Part shown: in pieces, positions 43,575-56,906 of the stretch
Layout of the letters: each line of letters starts with the position of its first letter
Numbering within the stretch: the stretch's first letter is position 1
Made by a program: the position numbers and the translations under genes
DNA from: Vicia villosa
Lineage: Eukaryota > Streptophyta > Magnoliopsida > Fabales > Fabaceae
Direction of reading: 5' to 3'
NCBI RefSeq assembly: GCF_029867415.1
Contig: NC_081184.1
Location: 107,369,692-107,433,691, forward strand
DNA: 64,000 nucleotides
The notes under the pieces: generated by a model
The model's database searches: none
Told to the model about the DNA's origin: nothing
What the model saw: only the letters and a program-made list of their open reading frames with translations

Positions 43575-43733
43575 GAAATCGATTTCCCTCATGGGTAAAC
43601 CGATTTCCCTACTGCAATTTTCACCAAGATCCCATTTTGAATAGGGTGAAATCGATTTCCCTCATGGGTAAATCGATTTCCATGAAGCACTTTACGCCAG
43701 ATACTCACTGTTTCACACAGGAAATCGATTTCC
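43575..43733. repeat. Repeated GAAATCGATTTC palindromes in LTR C
   Basis: Exact copies lie at 43575-43586, 43648-43659 and 43721-43732, each followed by CCCTC, with partial copies at 43600 and 43670. Variants GGGAAATCAATTTCCC occur near 44522 and 44597. Spacing between the exact copies is 73 bases in both intervals. Confidence 0.9.
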
Positions 43734-45385
43734 CTCTGGGTTAAATCAATTTCATGCAACAAGTTTGGCCAAAAATGAAGAATTCTCAAGCTTAGTGATC
43801 TTTGGTACCATTTTTTGGATAATATTCTTGATCTCATAATTCCATACTTAATCATGATTAAATCCTACCACACACCCTCATTTGATGACATGTGCACCGT
43901 TTGATTGTTAGCACCAATTTACTTGATCATTTTTATTTCCCACCAATTTCCACCTCATTACCATAATTTCCCTCATTAAACACATTTTTATCCCATTTTT
44001 TACCAATTAAATCAAATTAATCTCCAAGGGACAATTACCAATTTGCCACTACCCTCACTTTCAATTCTATAAATAGAAGTCTCTACCTCTTCATTTCTCA
44101 AGCTTGGAGAGCCAAAGAAACTCTTGCATTTTCTCTTCACACTCTTTCCCAAATTACTCAAAGCTCTTTTCTCACAAAAAGTTAGTGAGACTCACATTGA
44201 ATCTTATTAATCTTTGAGCTAAACCTTCATCTAAACACATTTTCTTCTTCCATTGTTGATAGATCAAGGCATTTGGTGGATGTTCTTGAAGTAGATTCAA
44301 AGTTTGTGCAAGAATTAGTAAATCTCTAGATCCATTTCATTCTTCATGATGTGATCTTTTGATGATTATGTGTGCTACATCTATGGTGTTATTTGTTGTT
44401 ATTTGATTGTGAATTAATGGAAATTTTGTGTACCATTGTATCCAAGATCACAAGGTGTTTGGTTTTATGCTTAAACAAGTTTTTCTCCTTTAGAAGCTGA
44501 TTTTTCTGAAAATTGCACAGGGGAAATCAATTTCCCTCAGGCTGGAATTGATTTCCTGTTGTTCGTGCCCTGTTTTTTTTAAAATTGCAGTAGGGAAATC
44601 AATTTCCCTCCCGATGAAGTCGATTTCCTGCAAGCCAGAATGTTTTTTTTTGCTTTTTTTGACTTGCTTTTGGTTCTAATTCTTCTCCTACTCCATTCTT
44701 TTGATATTTTCTTTGAATCACAAGTTTAGAGGTCTAATTCCTCTTCAAATTCAATGGACTTAGGGCGTTGATAGGATGAAAATCTGAATCCACAATATTA
44801 AGTGATTGAACTTGGAGATGGAATGAAACTTTAATGAGATTACATATTTTCCTTCTCTTTTATTTTGGTCGATGAAAATCTTCAATATCATTGGAATTCT
44901 TTTGAATTCTTGATGAAGACGAGACCACTACCTATTATCTTTTCATGCGGTATTGCTTTCGGAGAACGATCTACATATCGTTTCTCTCGCATGCATTAGC
45001 ACAAAAATTGTTGACCGGCCTCGTTGTAGGGTAACTTCTATATAAGTTACTTGGCGATCTGCTTAACATAACGCAACATTCATTTTCTCGAATCGGAAAA
45101 AGGTCCAATATGGTAGAGATTGTATGCGGTTGGTTTAAGACTTATGGAAGTTTATCATGCAGTCGCTATGATTTTATCAGGCTTCTGATGAACTTTCATT
45201 GAATTTAAACCCGAGATCATCATTCACTCACCATCGATCTTCATTACTAACAAATCAATGATATACTTGACAAGTTTCAAGATGGTCATATTACTAACAA
45301 TTAACAATTGACTTTAATTTCCATATTTTATTATATTGTTCTTTATATTTCTTGCTTTATGCTTCATTTTATCATTCATTTTGTT

Positions 45386-45545
45386 TATGTTTCCGCTATT
45401 TTCCTTTTATCCATTTGGACGTGTTTATGTTTCCGCTATTTTCCCTTTGTCCATTTGGACGTGTTTATGTTTCCTCTATTTTCTCTTTGTCCATTTGGAC
45501 GTATTGTTTATGTTTCCGCCATTTTCATTTTGTCCATTTGGACCA
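45386..45545. repeat. Tandem repeat, about 52-bp unit, 4 copies, in LTR C
   Basis: Units contain GTTTATGTTTCCGCTATTTT and TTGTCCATTTGGAC. The overlapping open frames in all three phases come from the repeat. Confidence 0.9.
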
Positions 45546-46501
45546 TATTTTATTTTTGTGTTAAAACATTAATAAACAACTTAAAACGATAAAAAACACT
45601 TAAGGCTCTCTATGGACTATTGGTTACTATCCCGAGCATTTTGGAGACCTGGACCTTTTGGACTTAGCACCTCTGGACCTTGTTATTCTGTTGTTATTCT
45701 GTCTAGAAGTCCTTGGAGTTGTGATGAGGAATTCATCTGTACACAACCGTTACTCTGCCCGATTTTCGTCAAGATTTTAAGATTTATTCCAAAGGCTTGG
45801 TGCAAGTTGTGCTAAGGATAATCAAGTCCATCTGGATCCCCAATTGGTATTGTGTTGGCTTAGTGTTGGTAGTCCAAAGGATGGGAATTCTACCTTGACT
45901 CTTAATGTCAAGTGTTGGCATCTTATTTCGGTTAGAGCGTTCTTTTTCCTTAGCTTTTATTTTACGCTCTAGGATAGTCCCTTCATCTTCTTCACCCTTC
46001 TTAGATTTTCAAAATCTTCTCCATTTTTCCAAAACTTTCTTATGTTTGCAAAAATCTTTTAAAACTCTTTCTTAAAAATACCTTTTGCCCTTGTTGGCAT
46101 TCCTTTCAAAGTTTAGACACGATTGTTGTAGTGAGTTGCGATACCCCACGATTTTGATATTGATTGATATGATGAAATCTTTTCCACTTGAGAGAGCTAG
46201 TGGCATACTTGTTGATTTTTTCCAAGTTGGAGCCCTTCTTTCATTTGTGATGCAAAGAATCCATCTATTCTCGTGTTTAAGATCAATGGCTGAGTATTCT
46301 CTCCTACGATGATAAAGTGTTTATCCCTTTTAAGTGGAACTACATTAGCTCTGAATTCTCCATTGCACCGAGGTGATATGTAGGCACAATATGTAATGTC
46401 TTGTCAAGCTTATTTTAAAAAATCAAACAAAACTTTTTCTTTTCGCACACAATATCTTTTTAAACACAGATTTTCAAAAAGGTTCATGTGGAGTACCACG
46501 G

Positions 46502-46534
46502 ATATGCGGGGTGCTTAAAACCTTCCCCTTGTAT
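46502..46534 (+). other. Conserved LTR stem-loop, copy C (imperfect)
   Basis: The loop TGCTTAAAACCTT is kept and the inner GGGG/CCCC and outer ATA/TAT pair, but three middle positions (TGC opposite TTG) do not. Confidence 0.6.
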
Positions 46535-46855
46535 AATCAACACCCGTACCTAATATCTCTTTTTATTTTAAAAACAAGCTTTGGGATTATTTCACTCTTT
46601 TCCCATTTTCTTTGGAAATAATAAAGCGCGGTGGCGACTTTAACTGAAATAATGAGTCGAGTCAACCAATGGCTTTGATCTCATATTTTCCCCACTACAC
46701 AAATCAAAGGGAGTAAGAGAAGACTGGATTTCAGGTAAATAGTCATCTTTATCCATTGCATTGTTCACATTATGCATCAAATTTCTGTTAAAAAAAGTTA
46801 GGTTGCTTCCATAGGTACATCTACGGAACATGTTGAAGATGGACACGTTCTGGAG

Positions 46856-48008
46856 GTGCATCTACGGAACATGTCTGTGTTGTTTTTTCAGCAGTCTTGT
46901 AATTTTATGTTATTTATGTTATTGTTTATAAATAGGTATGGTTCTCCTGATAATATCTCAAGAGAATTAGTTTCTTTAGTCGATGTTTCTCCGAATGTTG
47001 AAGTGCTAGTCGTAAAGGCGGTAGATATCAACAATGACTTTAATAGCAAACAAGAGTTTAATGATCGTGAAAGCATGCTCACATGGATTCGTAGGAATGC
47101 AACTAACATTAGTTTTGGTGTGGTAATAGGAAGATCGGATAATGATATGACAAGAAGAAACGCTTTTGTAACAATGTTGTGCGAAAGAAGCGGGAAATAC
47201 CATCCTCCACTAAGGAAGTTTAAAAGAGACGACACGGGTACTAGAAAATGCGAGTGTCCATTTAAAATCCATGGTTACATGGTGGCTAGTGTATGTCAGC
47301 TCAAATTGGAAGAGAAGACATGTATTAATGACATGTCCTTGAATTTTGTCCAACCGAAAAATATACTTGCCACATTGAAACAGAAGGATCCCGACAACGT
47401 ATCAAATATAAGGCAAGTGTATAATATTCGGTACCGCAATAATAAGGCGATTAAGGAATATACAAGTGAGATGCAACAATTGTTGAAGATGTTGGATGAT
47501 AACAAATACGTGTCGCGGTACAGAACTTGCGACGATGGGGTTACGGTTTGAGATATTTTTTGGACTCATCCGGATTCGATAAAGTTATTCAACACTTTCC
47601 CGACAGTGCTCCTTCTCGATTCTACCTACAAGACCAACAAGTATTGACTTCCATTATTTGAGATGGTTGGTCGGGACGAAACAAGTAGAGACCGAAGGTG
47701 GAAAATCGGTGAAGCCCAGTGTGATTGTTGAAAAAATAATGGATGCATGCACTCGTATTGCAAATTCTTCGAAAAAAGAATTATACGCCGATTCCGTCTT
47801 TCAATTTCGGAAAGTGTGTGAAAAGTATCCGGATTTATTGAAATATGTTGAAAGCATCATTATTGATAAGGTAAAGGAGAAGTTTGTGTGTGAGTGGACT
47901 GCTAATGTTCGACACCTTAGGAATACAAGCACCAATAGAGTTGAATCAGCACGTGCTAGTTTGAAAAATTGGTTGGATAATAGCAAGGGTGACTTGTGTC
48001 AAGATTGG
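46856..48008 (+). pseudogene. FAR1-like MULE transposase remnant, internally deleted
   Basis: The first block (46856-47551) has an N-terminal FAR1/MULE DNA-binding region: FNDRESMLTWIRRNATNISF, VVIGRSDND, CERSGKYHPP and KCECPFKIHG. After a stop the same frame gives TVLLLDSTYKTNKY, the region of the first catalytic aspartate. The sequence then jumps to a block (47658-48008) reading TNRVESARASLKNWLDNSKG, which carries the expected glutamate. The second catalytic aspartate region is missing, so an internal deletion has removed the middle. The rest is cut off by the LTR starting at 48009. Confidence 0.8.
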
Positions 48009-50535
48009 TGTCATACCCTAATTTTAACCCCCCCTGAGATGTCATATCTTTTAAACTTTTCATCAAAGACAAAGCAGATACTCAGAGCAGTCACTTATTC
48101 ATCTGATACTTAGTCGAGGGTGTTCAGGAACAAAAGAACTCAGGCAAAAGATCAATCAGAAAAGGGGTGGTTTCTAACACAACTATGGGACTCAAAAGCT
48201 TCATTCTATCCACCTATGATTGATTAGATACCCATCACCTGGACTAAGGATGGCTTACCTCACCAGTCTAGGGTTTTGAGCCCCATCAAGGACTAAAATC
48301 AGGGGTCACATTTGGGAAACCCTAGAAAGCTCAAAGGTATCACTCAAAGACTTCAATCATTATCAAATAGTTCATATGACAATATCCATATGGCATTACA
48401 CTTCAATTCAAGGCCTACAGTCATCAATTTCATCTGGTCGACAATTAGGTTTTTTGACCTAATTCACCAAGATAGTTGACTTTTAATCAGGACATGGATC
48501 CAAAACTCAAAGCATGACTCAAGAGCTTCTATTAACTCAATATAATCCATTCACATCACTCATTTGAGGAGGAAAGTTTGATTCATCACAAAAGTCCAAG
48601 AATTCACTTCATTTGGAAAAAGTCAACTGAACAAGATCACCTTTGACTTTTTGGAAATTTTGGTCAACCATGACTTTTGAAGTTTTAAATCATCAATATA
48701 TGATATTTGAAGTCATTTGATCAAGAAAAATCAATCAAGAATCAAAAGTCAAAAGTTTGACTTTTCATACTTAGAAAATTTTCTAAGTGTTTTCAAGTGA
48801 TTTTTGCCAAACTTTGGAAGGGATTTTCTCAAAATTTCACCTACAAACTAAAAAAAACTTCCAACATGAAAGCTGTAGATTTTGATCCAATGAACAACTT
48901 TTACACATATAATTTTTTGGCTAAAAATCAACCATTGAAGAGTTATGGAGCTTCAAAGTGGCTGCCTTCACAAAACATGCAAGAAAACCCTAGTTTTCTT
49001 CAAACTTTATGGGACTTTTTCACTAATTTCCCTAAAGAATTTGGGCAAACACCAAACTAATGAATTAAAGTACATATCAAGGGATTTCCAAATTATGCTC
49101 AACCTTCTCCAAATTCATTTTGAGCTAAGAGATATGATTGATCAAAGTTAGGCACTTGAAGTGAAAATTATAGGTCATGTGCAATTTGGAACTTTGCAAT
49201 TTTGTGCAAATGACTTCTCTAAATGATGCTACCCGACATCTAATACATCTGCAAGCACACCATACATCCATTTTCATCATTGCATAAGGATTAGAGAATA
49301 TTCCCAAAAACAAAGGCATGTGATTATGTAATGATTACATTTGAGAATTTATGGCAAGATGATGAATCACCAAAGGAATCTCTTCCCAACCAATTGGAGC
49401 TCATTTCTGTCTCAGATTTGTCCCCTAAGATCAAGCAAAATCGAGGGCTAGGGGATTGATCAAATGGAATCAAAATTCCCATCATTGCATTTTGGATATT
49501 TTTGAATTCCTTCATAGCCAAGAAACCAAATCAACCTCACTAAGTAACCACACTCCTCTGCAACTATACTGAACCATTTGCCTATAAATACAAGTGCTAT
49601 CCTTCATACAATTCACACCAAAGCAACCCTATTCCTTGCTTTCTCTTTCTCTTCTCATGCTTATGGTTTTTCAAAGTTCTTTGGCAAGAAGAATCGTTTT
49701 CTTCAAACCAAAGCTTCTCTTTAGAAAGTAAGCATTCTAACATCTCAAGGGGGCTCATTTGAGGTGATCCAAGCACCTGGATCACTTCTGTAGGTGGAGG
49801 AACACCATTGTTGCTTTCACTTTGGAGTTGTTGCAGTTGGAGGTCCATAGAGCAATTCAGAAGGTTTCAAGCAAAGCCAAGCATCCAGACACGTTCCTTA
49901 GGGCATAGTGAAGCTGTTCAGATGGCTGCAGCTCATCTGTAACTGAAGATTCATCCTCCTCCATGTCCACTTGAAGCTCAAATCGAAGGTGTCGGGTAGA
50001 GCGATTCAGAAGGATTGAAGTCACAATAAGCATTCAGTTAGCATCCCTGAGTCCGAAGGAAGCTTTTAGGATCACTCACACAAGCCCAGGTGTTCCTCAT
50101 CATCCTCACGACCTTCATTTTCAGAGGTAAGTTTTTGAACTCCACCTCTTTAATTTAAGTACTCTCTGTGATAAAGCTCGATACTATCTTGTTCAGCACC
50201 ATCAGAGGATTGAAAACCCTCTATCATCATTCATTTATTCATCTTGTTTGTCATTTAATTTTAAATTTAGGGTTCATATATTCTTCGTGTTTTCTGAGAA
50301 ATTAGGTAGCTATAGTTAATATAAATAAATGTTAGTTACATATCTGGATTCGTGAGGAAATTTAGAGCAAGATTGATGTTTACATCATGCCATTTAGTTG
50401 AGAAACCAGAGAGTTAGAAATTTGAAAATCTTTGAGCTCGAGGAAGAAGATGAACATGGCGCGCGCAAATTTGAAACTTCTGGCTTGTTCTAAAATATAT
50501 TATGTTGGATGCATGTGAATAACAAACTGCGCGCG

Positions 50536-50590
50536 TAGCCCAGATGGTGGGAGTTTTGCTTAGTGACTTGGAGGGCGTGAGTTCAAGCCC
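50536..50590 (+). other. tRNA-like segment with A and B boxes, in LTR F
   Basis: TAGCCCAGATGG (50536-50547) fits the pol III A box and AGTTCAAGCCC (50580-50590) nearly fits the B box, 32 bases apart. Flanks GCGCGCG and TAGGTGAC do not complete a clear acceptor stem, so this is a tRNA-derived or tRNA-like relic rather than a tRNA gene. Confidence 0.55.
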
Positions 50591-51457
50591 TCTAGGTGAC
50601 AAAACCTTATTTTTTATCACTTTTTCCACTTAATTTCTTCACAACTTTAACCAATTATTTAACCTATCAAATTAATTCATTTTGACTTCATTTTTTACAC
50701 ACTTGTTGATTAATATATATATTTTATGAATAACCAAAAAAATCACAAAAATATTATTTCTTTTATATATTTTTATTAGGTTGAAAATAGTGTTGTTTTA
50801 AGTATTAAAAAAAATATATTTATATATATGTTTTCATTAAGATTTCAAAACCTAATATTTCATAAATATTTTAGTGGAAAAATCCTAACCATTTAGGTCT
50901 TAATTAGGTATAGATTTTGTCTTTACTTTAATTAAGTTGACTTTTATCAAAATTCAAACTATTTTCAAATCCCAAAGTAAACAGACGATCGAGGTTTTCA
51001 AACAACAGAACCTCGTATCTTTTCAACTGTTTCTCATAAACGGTAAATCATTTTCATTGGGCCTCTAATAGAGTGTAAGTCCCAACACCTTTTTCTTTTC
51101 TTAGTTTGTTTTCAAAACTGTATTTACAAAATCTTCTTTCTGTTTTCAAAACATTCTTCTGGTATTTGAAGCGCATTATTCCCGGTGAAACTCTTCAGAT
51201 ACCTATGGACCTTTGTCCATCTTCACTTCTTCTGTTTTCAAAACCATTAACTGTTTATAATAAATATTCAACTGTTATCAATAAAACAACAAAAATTGCT
51301 GTTGAGGCTTTGTACATACTTCTTCAAAGGCCTCCACTCCATCCAGGTTAGGCTTTACAAGCTTTCAATTTACAGTCTTTATTTAAATTACTGTCAAATA
51401 TAGAACTGTTTATATATTGTTTAGAACTACGTTTGAGTGTAAACCCTAGGACAGTTA

Positions 51458-51638
<181 letters not shown>

Positions 51639-52326
51639 GAATATGGCCTAGGATTGAGAATGTCTTCCCGGTGAAGGCTCTTTCCTAATTAGAGATCTGT
51701 AGTTCAAACCCCCAAGATGAATTATTCTCGGTGAACCATCTTGGTAAAAGCCTTAGAACCCAAAATAGGACACATCCACCCAAAGAGGAATTATTCCCGG
51801 TGAAACCTCTTACCCATTTGCTTAGAGCCAAAATAAGTTCAAAACCACATAGCTTTCTCTTGTGCTATAACAAGGACCCTCGATGACCCTCGATTAGCCT
51901 CCTCTTGGGCTTTGTACAAGGACCCACTGGCTTCTTAAAAGCATTTCCAGCTTCCTCTTGAGCTTGTATACAAGGACCCATCAGGTTTTTTATAAACATA
52001 GGAACAGGTCTTTAGTTACCTTTTAGCCTATCCTGGTGAGTTTCTTCCATTCTTTAAACCAGACTTTAAACAAGCTAAGATTGTCTCAATCTCATATTGA
52101 GTACACTTTTTGGAATAAGAGACATGGACAGTCTCTGTCACCCTTATCTTCATCAATCTTCCTTAGCAGAGTCTAGGATCTTGTAATACGGTGAACTGAC
52201 TTTTTTAATCGGAATGTCGCGGTTAAGCAAGAGTCGCCACCGAATTTTATTTTATCCAAACAAGTTAGAAAGGCTAAAAGAAACAGGAAAAACCTTTTTA
52301 AAAGATAACAGGTTTGGGGGGTAATT

Positions 52327-52359
52327 ATGCAAAGGGAAGGTGTAAGGCACCCTTTGCAT
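52327..52359 (-). other. Conserved LTR stem-loop, copy D
   Basis: A perfect 10-bp stem, ATGCAAAGGG with CCCTTTGCAT, and the 13-base loop TGCCTTACACCTT on the minus strand. Confidence 0.8.
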
Positions 52360-54271
52360 CCATGGTTTTCCATGGGCTCTTAATTGCTTTGCTCTTTATT
52401 TTGAAAAGAAATGTAGAAAAAGATGTGGACTTTAGCTCGTAAATGAGCGTAGCCACTTTTGAAGGATTATGAGAAAGAATATGAAAATTTAGAGCAAGGC
52501 AAAGCAATTAGGGGCAATTACCTTAAACTTAGATGATAGGTTTCTTTTAGCCTTTCAGGGTGAAAGGGTCTATCCTTGCCATAAGAGGGCAGGAAGCCTT
52601 TCATTTGGAGGTGGAAGGGTCATCGCGTTATCGTTCGCCATAAGACTGACCCATGCCATAGAGAGGCAGGTAGTCTAAGGGAAGGATCAGAATAGCCTTT
52701 CGTAGGCAGCCAGAGGACACCTTATCCTTTTTCGTAGGCAACTTTCGAGGGTCGAGATCATGTATATCGAAGGCAGCATCATTAGAGACCATGATCTTAA
52801 TCGAGGCAACTGGCTAAGGTATCCTCGTATTCGAGGGACTGGCTATTCTGCAAAACAACACAAGGCAACAAGGCAACAGGCAACAGGCAACAGAGAGGTT
52901 TACCCAAAAGCGTGCGTGTGTGCACCAATCATGTGATCGTATTCGGTTATTTTATCTTGTAAATTAATGATTCTAAGTTAATTACAATCTTGCACTCCCT
53001 ACAGTTACTAACCACGCAATAATGTAAACAATAATAATGGGGAAGGGAAATTGTAACCAGCGGAGGAAAGGGGAATTGAAACCAGCGGAATATAATTAAA
53101 ACAAAAGGTTTAACACAAGTAATAATTGAGGACAGGGTTTAGGGTTACCAATGTTCGTAGCTTTGGCAATTTGACAAACCCTGAAAAAAAGTACAAAATA
53201 AACAAAAATAGGGTGAGTGCATTTATCAGTTCAGAGGCAAACGAAATTAACCCTAAAATAAGAAGGTAAAAATAAATTAAAATAATAAGGTATATAAACA
53301 AAGGTACTTAGCTCTGATTTGATCTGATATGATTGGCGGTCGGAGGAAACCTCAGGGTTAACCCTGAAGACTGGCAAGGGCAGAAAAATAGATGGAGTGA
53401 ATGTATGTAGGGTTCAAAAATATAAGGGCAAACCCTAAAATCAAAAGGAAACAAAATAGACTTTAAAATAAATTAAATACTTAGCTTTGTGAAGGGCGTG
53501 GCGCGTAGTCGGAACGTATTTGAAAAGCAACCCTGAAAAGGCATAGAAAAAGAAAGATTTTTTTCAGTGTATAGAATGATCTGTGAAAACCCTAATTAGG
53601 GTATAAATCGAATAAGAAAAAAAAGAAATAATTTAATTAATTATTGGTCTAGCGACCTAATTAATTAAATCGGGACGAAAGAATAAAATCGGGCATGAAA
53701 GGTATTTTTATGAATTAAAATAAAATACATATGAAATATTGAAAATATATAAATAAAATATCTAGTAAAAATAAATATATAAATATATTAAGAAAATAGA
53801 ATACTTTAGATAATATAAATAAATAAATATTTAAATAAATATATTAAGAATTATAAATAAAATTAATAATGTAATAATGAATATAACATAAATAAATAAA
53901 TATTATTATTATATATGAAATAAAATAAAATAGAAATAATATAATTATTATTATATGAAATAAAAAAAAGGATTTTATAAAAAAGAAAATATATAAAAGA
54001 AAACAAAACTTATATATATACAAAAAGAAAAGGAATATTGAATTATGCAATTAAAAATAATAAAAAAAATTAAAAATCTTAGCTTTCAATCTGGTGTGGT
54101 GGTGCCTTGATGGTCCATGGTGGTCCTGCAGGCCTGTGAGCGTTGGATGAAGAGATGATGTGATCTGATTGTTTGAATGGAAGGTGCATCATAGGTCGTG
54201 AGGGATAGAGGCGCCTCAGATCTGGAAGTAAGCAAAGATATAGAACACACAAAAATATAGTGTCGCTCATG

Positions 54272-54326
54272 GGTATTGAACCAAGGCGACCTTGCTCACC
54301 AGTGAAGGCCTTTGCCATATGAACCA
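54272..54326 (-). other. tRNA-like segment with A and B boxes, in LTR D
   Basis: On the minus strand TGGTTCATATGG (54326-54315) resembles an A box and GGTTCAATACC (54282-54272) is a full B-box match, 32 bases apart, the same spacing as in LTR F. Confidence 0.55.
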
Positions 54327-55667
54327 ACGTTTTTAGTTGTTTATGAAGTTAAACCAAAGCATTATATACAAAACAGAACTTTTTTAAAAAAACTAAAAAA
54401 ACGCGCCCAGGTTGTCTTCTTCGTTGGACCTTTGCAAAAGGCAACGTTTTTCCGCCACGGTTTTCACGCGTGGCCTTATCCCTTCACACTCAAATCTGCA
54501 AAACAAACATCATTCAAGGCAAAAAAATAATCCAGACCACCCATACGCAACCTTACGCATCTAATACGATATTCAATTGAGTCTGAAATCGACCATAACT
54601 GCGTTTCCCCAAATTGAAACCTCAGAACCCTAACTATGGTGGATCTCAGTATCTGCGATTAAACTTCAATCAAACGCACAAGAAACATTCCAAACACCAA
54701 GATGAATATGAATATGTACTTAAAGTGTGTTTATAATACGTGAATCACTGAAATCGAAATTGAAAAAAAACAGTGCAAACCGTGGTTATGCTGGCCGCGA
54801 TTCTTGATGCTTCAGACACCAATGATGGTTGAAACCGCTTCAGAAGAGCCTCGGGAATGTAATTTGATCTTCAACTTGGCTCGAAAACGGCTGCAATCCT
54901 AAAACAGCAATTGAAATTTTCTTGAGTTTCTTTGATGTTTTTGTGAAGAACTTGGAGGCAGCCAATCCTTGCCAAAAAATCTCCTTGTTTTTCACGATAT
55001 TTGCAAGCTGCTTATAGGGTTCTGCAGTCTCCAACCCTTTTCTATGATTTTGTTGTTCAGATATATAGGCAAGTGATTTTAGGTCAGTATTTGTGAGATC
55101 AATCCTTGTGATTATGGTAGAGAGATTTGATTTGCAAATCATATGAAAGCTTGCCAATTTTAACCAAGATTCACTAGAGGTTAAGCTTCACACGATTTCT
55201 GCTTGTTTTGGAGCCCATGAATTTTCATTAATTTGATTTTTTATTTTAATTAAAATTGAACTAAATTGAATTAATCCAACAATAAATAAAATAAATGACA
55301 ACAAGGCATGCAAATGGGCTTTAGAATTCCTTGGTAATATTATAGATATGTTTGAATCAAAGGATCATAGGCCCATTTGAAGAATTTTCAAGTTTAGTCC
55401 ATATTTTCCTCATGCATTTTCTTCAAAGTTTTTGATTAAATTGATTGATTTTTTTTAATTTTTTTTTATTTTTAAAATGAATAAAAATTCATATAAAATC
55501 AAATCATCATCAGTAATTTGTGGTATTGATTTGAATTTGAATAGGAGAAAATGTGTGGGCAAATTTTGGGGTATGACAGATCTTTATTTGCTTATTCTCA
55601 GTCAGAGTCAGCCTTAATCTTGGGCTTTAAAACAAGAAGTCTCCACTAGATAATCTTTCTGCCATTT

Positions 55668-55950
55668 TTAACAAAAACCCCTGGAAAGGGTTAGCCTCCA
55701 CACATTCCTTCATTTTAATAAAAACCCCTGGAAAGGGTTAGCCTCCACACATTCCTTCATTTTAACAAAAACCTTGGAAAGGGTCAGCCTCCAAAATCAC
55801 TCCTTCAAATCCAAAGACTCACTCTTTTAAAAGATAAATTCCCAAAAAGAGTCAAAACCCCTGGAAAGGGTTAGCCTCCAAAAATCCAGTCTTTTAATAG
55901 ACAATTTCTCCAGCTAAGTCAAAATCCCTGGAAAGGGTTAGCTTCCAAAA
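55668..55950. repeat. Tandem repeat, 47-bp unit, about 5 copies, in LTR F
   Basis: Unit: CCCCTGGAAAGGGTTAGCCT followed by CCACACATTCCTTCATTTTA. The first copies are nearly identical, the later ones degenerate. Confidence 0.9.
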
Positions 55951-56019
55951 AAACATAAAAATAAATTAGTTTGTTAAAACCTCTAGCAAAATAAAACTCC
56001 CCAAGTGAGTCTTTCATTT

Positions 56020-56540
56020 TTTTAGTAGCCACAACCTTGGGCTTTGTACAAGGTAGATAAACCATATTTCCCTGTGTCAAAGATTCCTAATCTCAAGGAC
56101 CTTTTCCCCATAAGAGTCTTCCATACTCAGTTTCTTTAAGAGTCCGCCACAACCTTGGGCTTTGTACAAGGCAGGAAATAATGTTTTCCCTAGCTAGAGT
56201 CAGCCACAACCTTGGGCTTTGTACAAGGCACACAAAATAGAGTCATTCATAGTCTTAAAAAACTCAGTTATCCTCAGCAGTTAGCCACAACCTTGGGCTT
56301 CATACAAGGCACACAAAAATAGAGTCTCCCTAAGTAGAGTCAGCCACAATTCTGGGCTTTGTACAGAACACCAAATAAAATCCATCAAATAAACACTCCC
56401 CAACTAGAGTCAGCCTCAATTCTGGGCTTTGTACAGAACACAAAAACTCCTTAGTTTAAATTCTCCCCAGTAGAGTCATTTCTCATAAAAAAACAATAAA
56501 CCAATCAAAAGCCTCAAGCTTGGGCCTCATTCAAGCCAGC
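56020..56540. repeat. Degenerate tandem repeat in LTR F
   Basis: CAGCCACAACCTTGGGCTTT followed by GTACAAGGCA recurs about seven times at irregular distances. A related phrase, CCTCTTGGGCTTTGTACAAG, occurs at 51900-51980, left of the LTR D insertion, which shows that both sides belong to one element. Confidence 0.85.
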
Positions 56541-56874
56541 TAAAAAATCAAATCTTTCAAACAAATAGATAGACATAGCTCATCTTCATAGGTAGATATT
56601 TCTCTTATCTCACCACAAACAAACAATCATTTCAAACAAATCATCATTTCTCCCATTTAGGACACTGAAAGGCATGCTGTGGACCTCCGTTTTTTATCCC
56701 GGGCCATACCTCTGTTCTGTAGAGATACGTGAACTGACTCTTTATCGCTTAATGCTTTCGCATTTTGAAAATTCACAGAGTCGCCACCGACCTTTTATTT
56801 TATCCAATTAAGGAAAGGTTTATAAAAGAAACAGAAAAAAGACCTTTAAGAAATTCTGGGTAAGGGGGTAGGTT

Positions 56875-56906
56875 ATACAAAGGGAAGGTGTTAGCACCCT
56901 TTGTAT
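56875..56906 (-). other. Conserved LTR stem-loop, copy E
   Basis: A perfect 10-bp stem, ATACAAAGGG with CCCTTTGTAT, and loop TGCTAACACCTT on the minus strand. Confidence 0.8.

Larger units (their letters stand above)
43306..46699 (+). mobile_element. Ogre-like solo LTR C, 3394 bp
   Basis: It starts TGTCATACCCCATTTTTTGA and ends CCCCACTACA. Perfect duplication CAAAT at 43301-43305 and 46700-46704. There is no internal region. Near the 3' end are the stem-loop variant (46502-46534) and GGTGGCGACTT (46630-46640). The first third contains repeated GAAATCGATTTC palindromes; 45386-45545 holds a tandem repeat. Confidence 0.93.
42960..48008 (+). mobile_element. Second Mutator-like element (MULE-2), 5' part, internally deleted
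   Basis: A FAR1/MULE-type transposase remnant (46856-48008) is preceded by repeated TCCGTAG(G/A)T-CAT motifs (near 42967, 43104, 43144, 46805, 46850). Several occur in inverted pairs, as expected near the terminus of such an element. A 3.4 kb solo LTR (43306-46699) interrupts the leader, and another LTR begins at 48009 inside the gene, so the right end is not in the window. Exact left TIR and duplication were not found. Confidence 0.5.
52182..55578 (-). mobile_element. Ogre-like solo LTR D, 3397 bp
   Basis: On the minus strand it starts TGTCATACCCCAAAATTTGC and ends CCGTATTACA. Perfect duplication GATCT at 52177-52181 and 55579-55583. It contains the stem-loop (52327-52359) and the box (52230-52241) near its 3' end, and belongs with LTR A at the left edge of the window. 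The sequence 53640-54070 is extremely AT-rich. No gene is seen. Confidence 0.93.

Noticed and set aside
45308..45592. Three overlapping Phe/Leu-rich open frames
   Set aside because: All phases are open because of the 52-bp tandem repeat in LTR C.
50536..50590. Functional tRNA gene
   Set aside because: A and B boxes are present, but I cannot fold a full cloverleaf with a paired acceptor stem.
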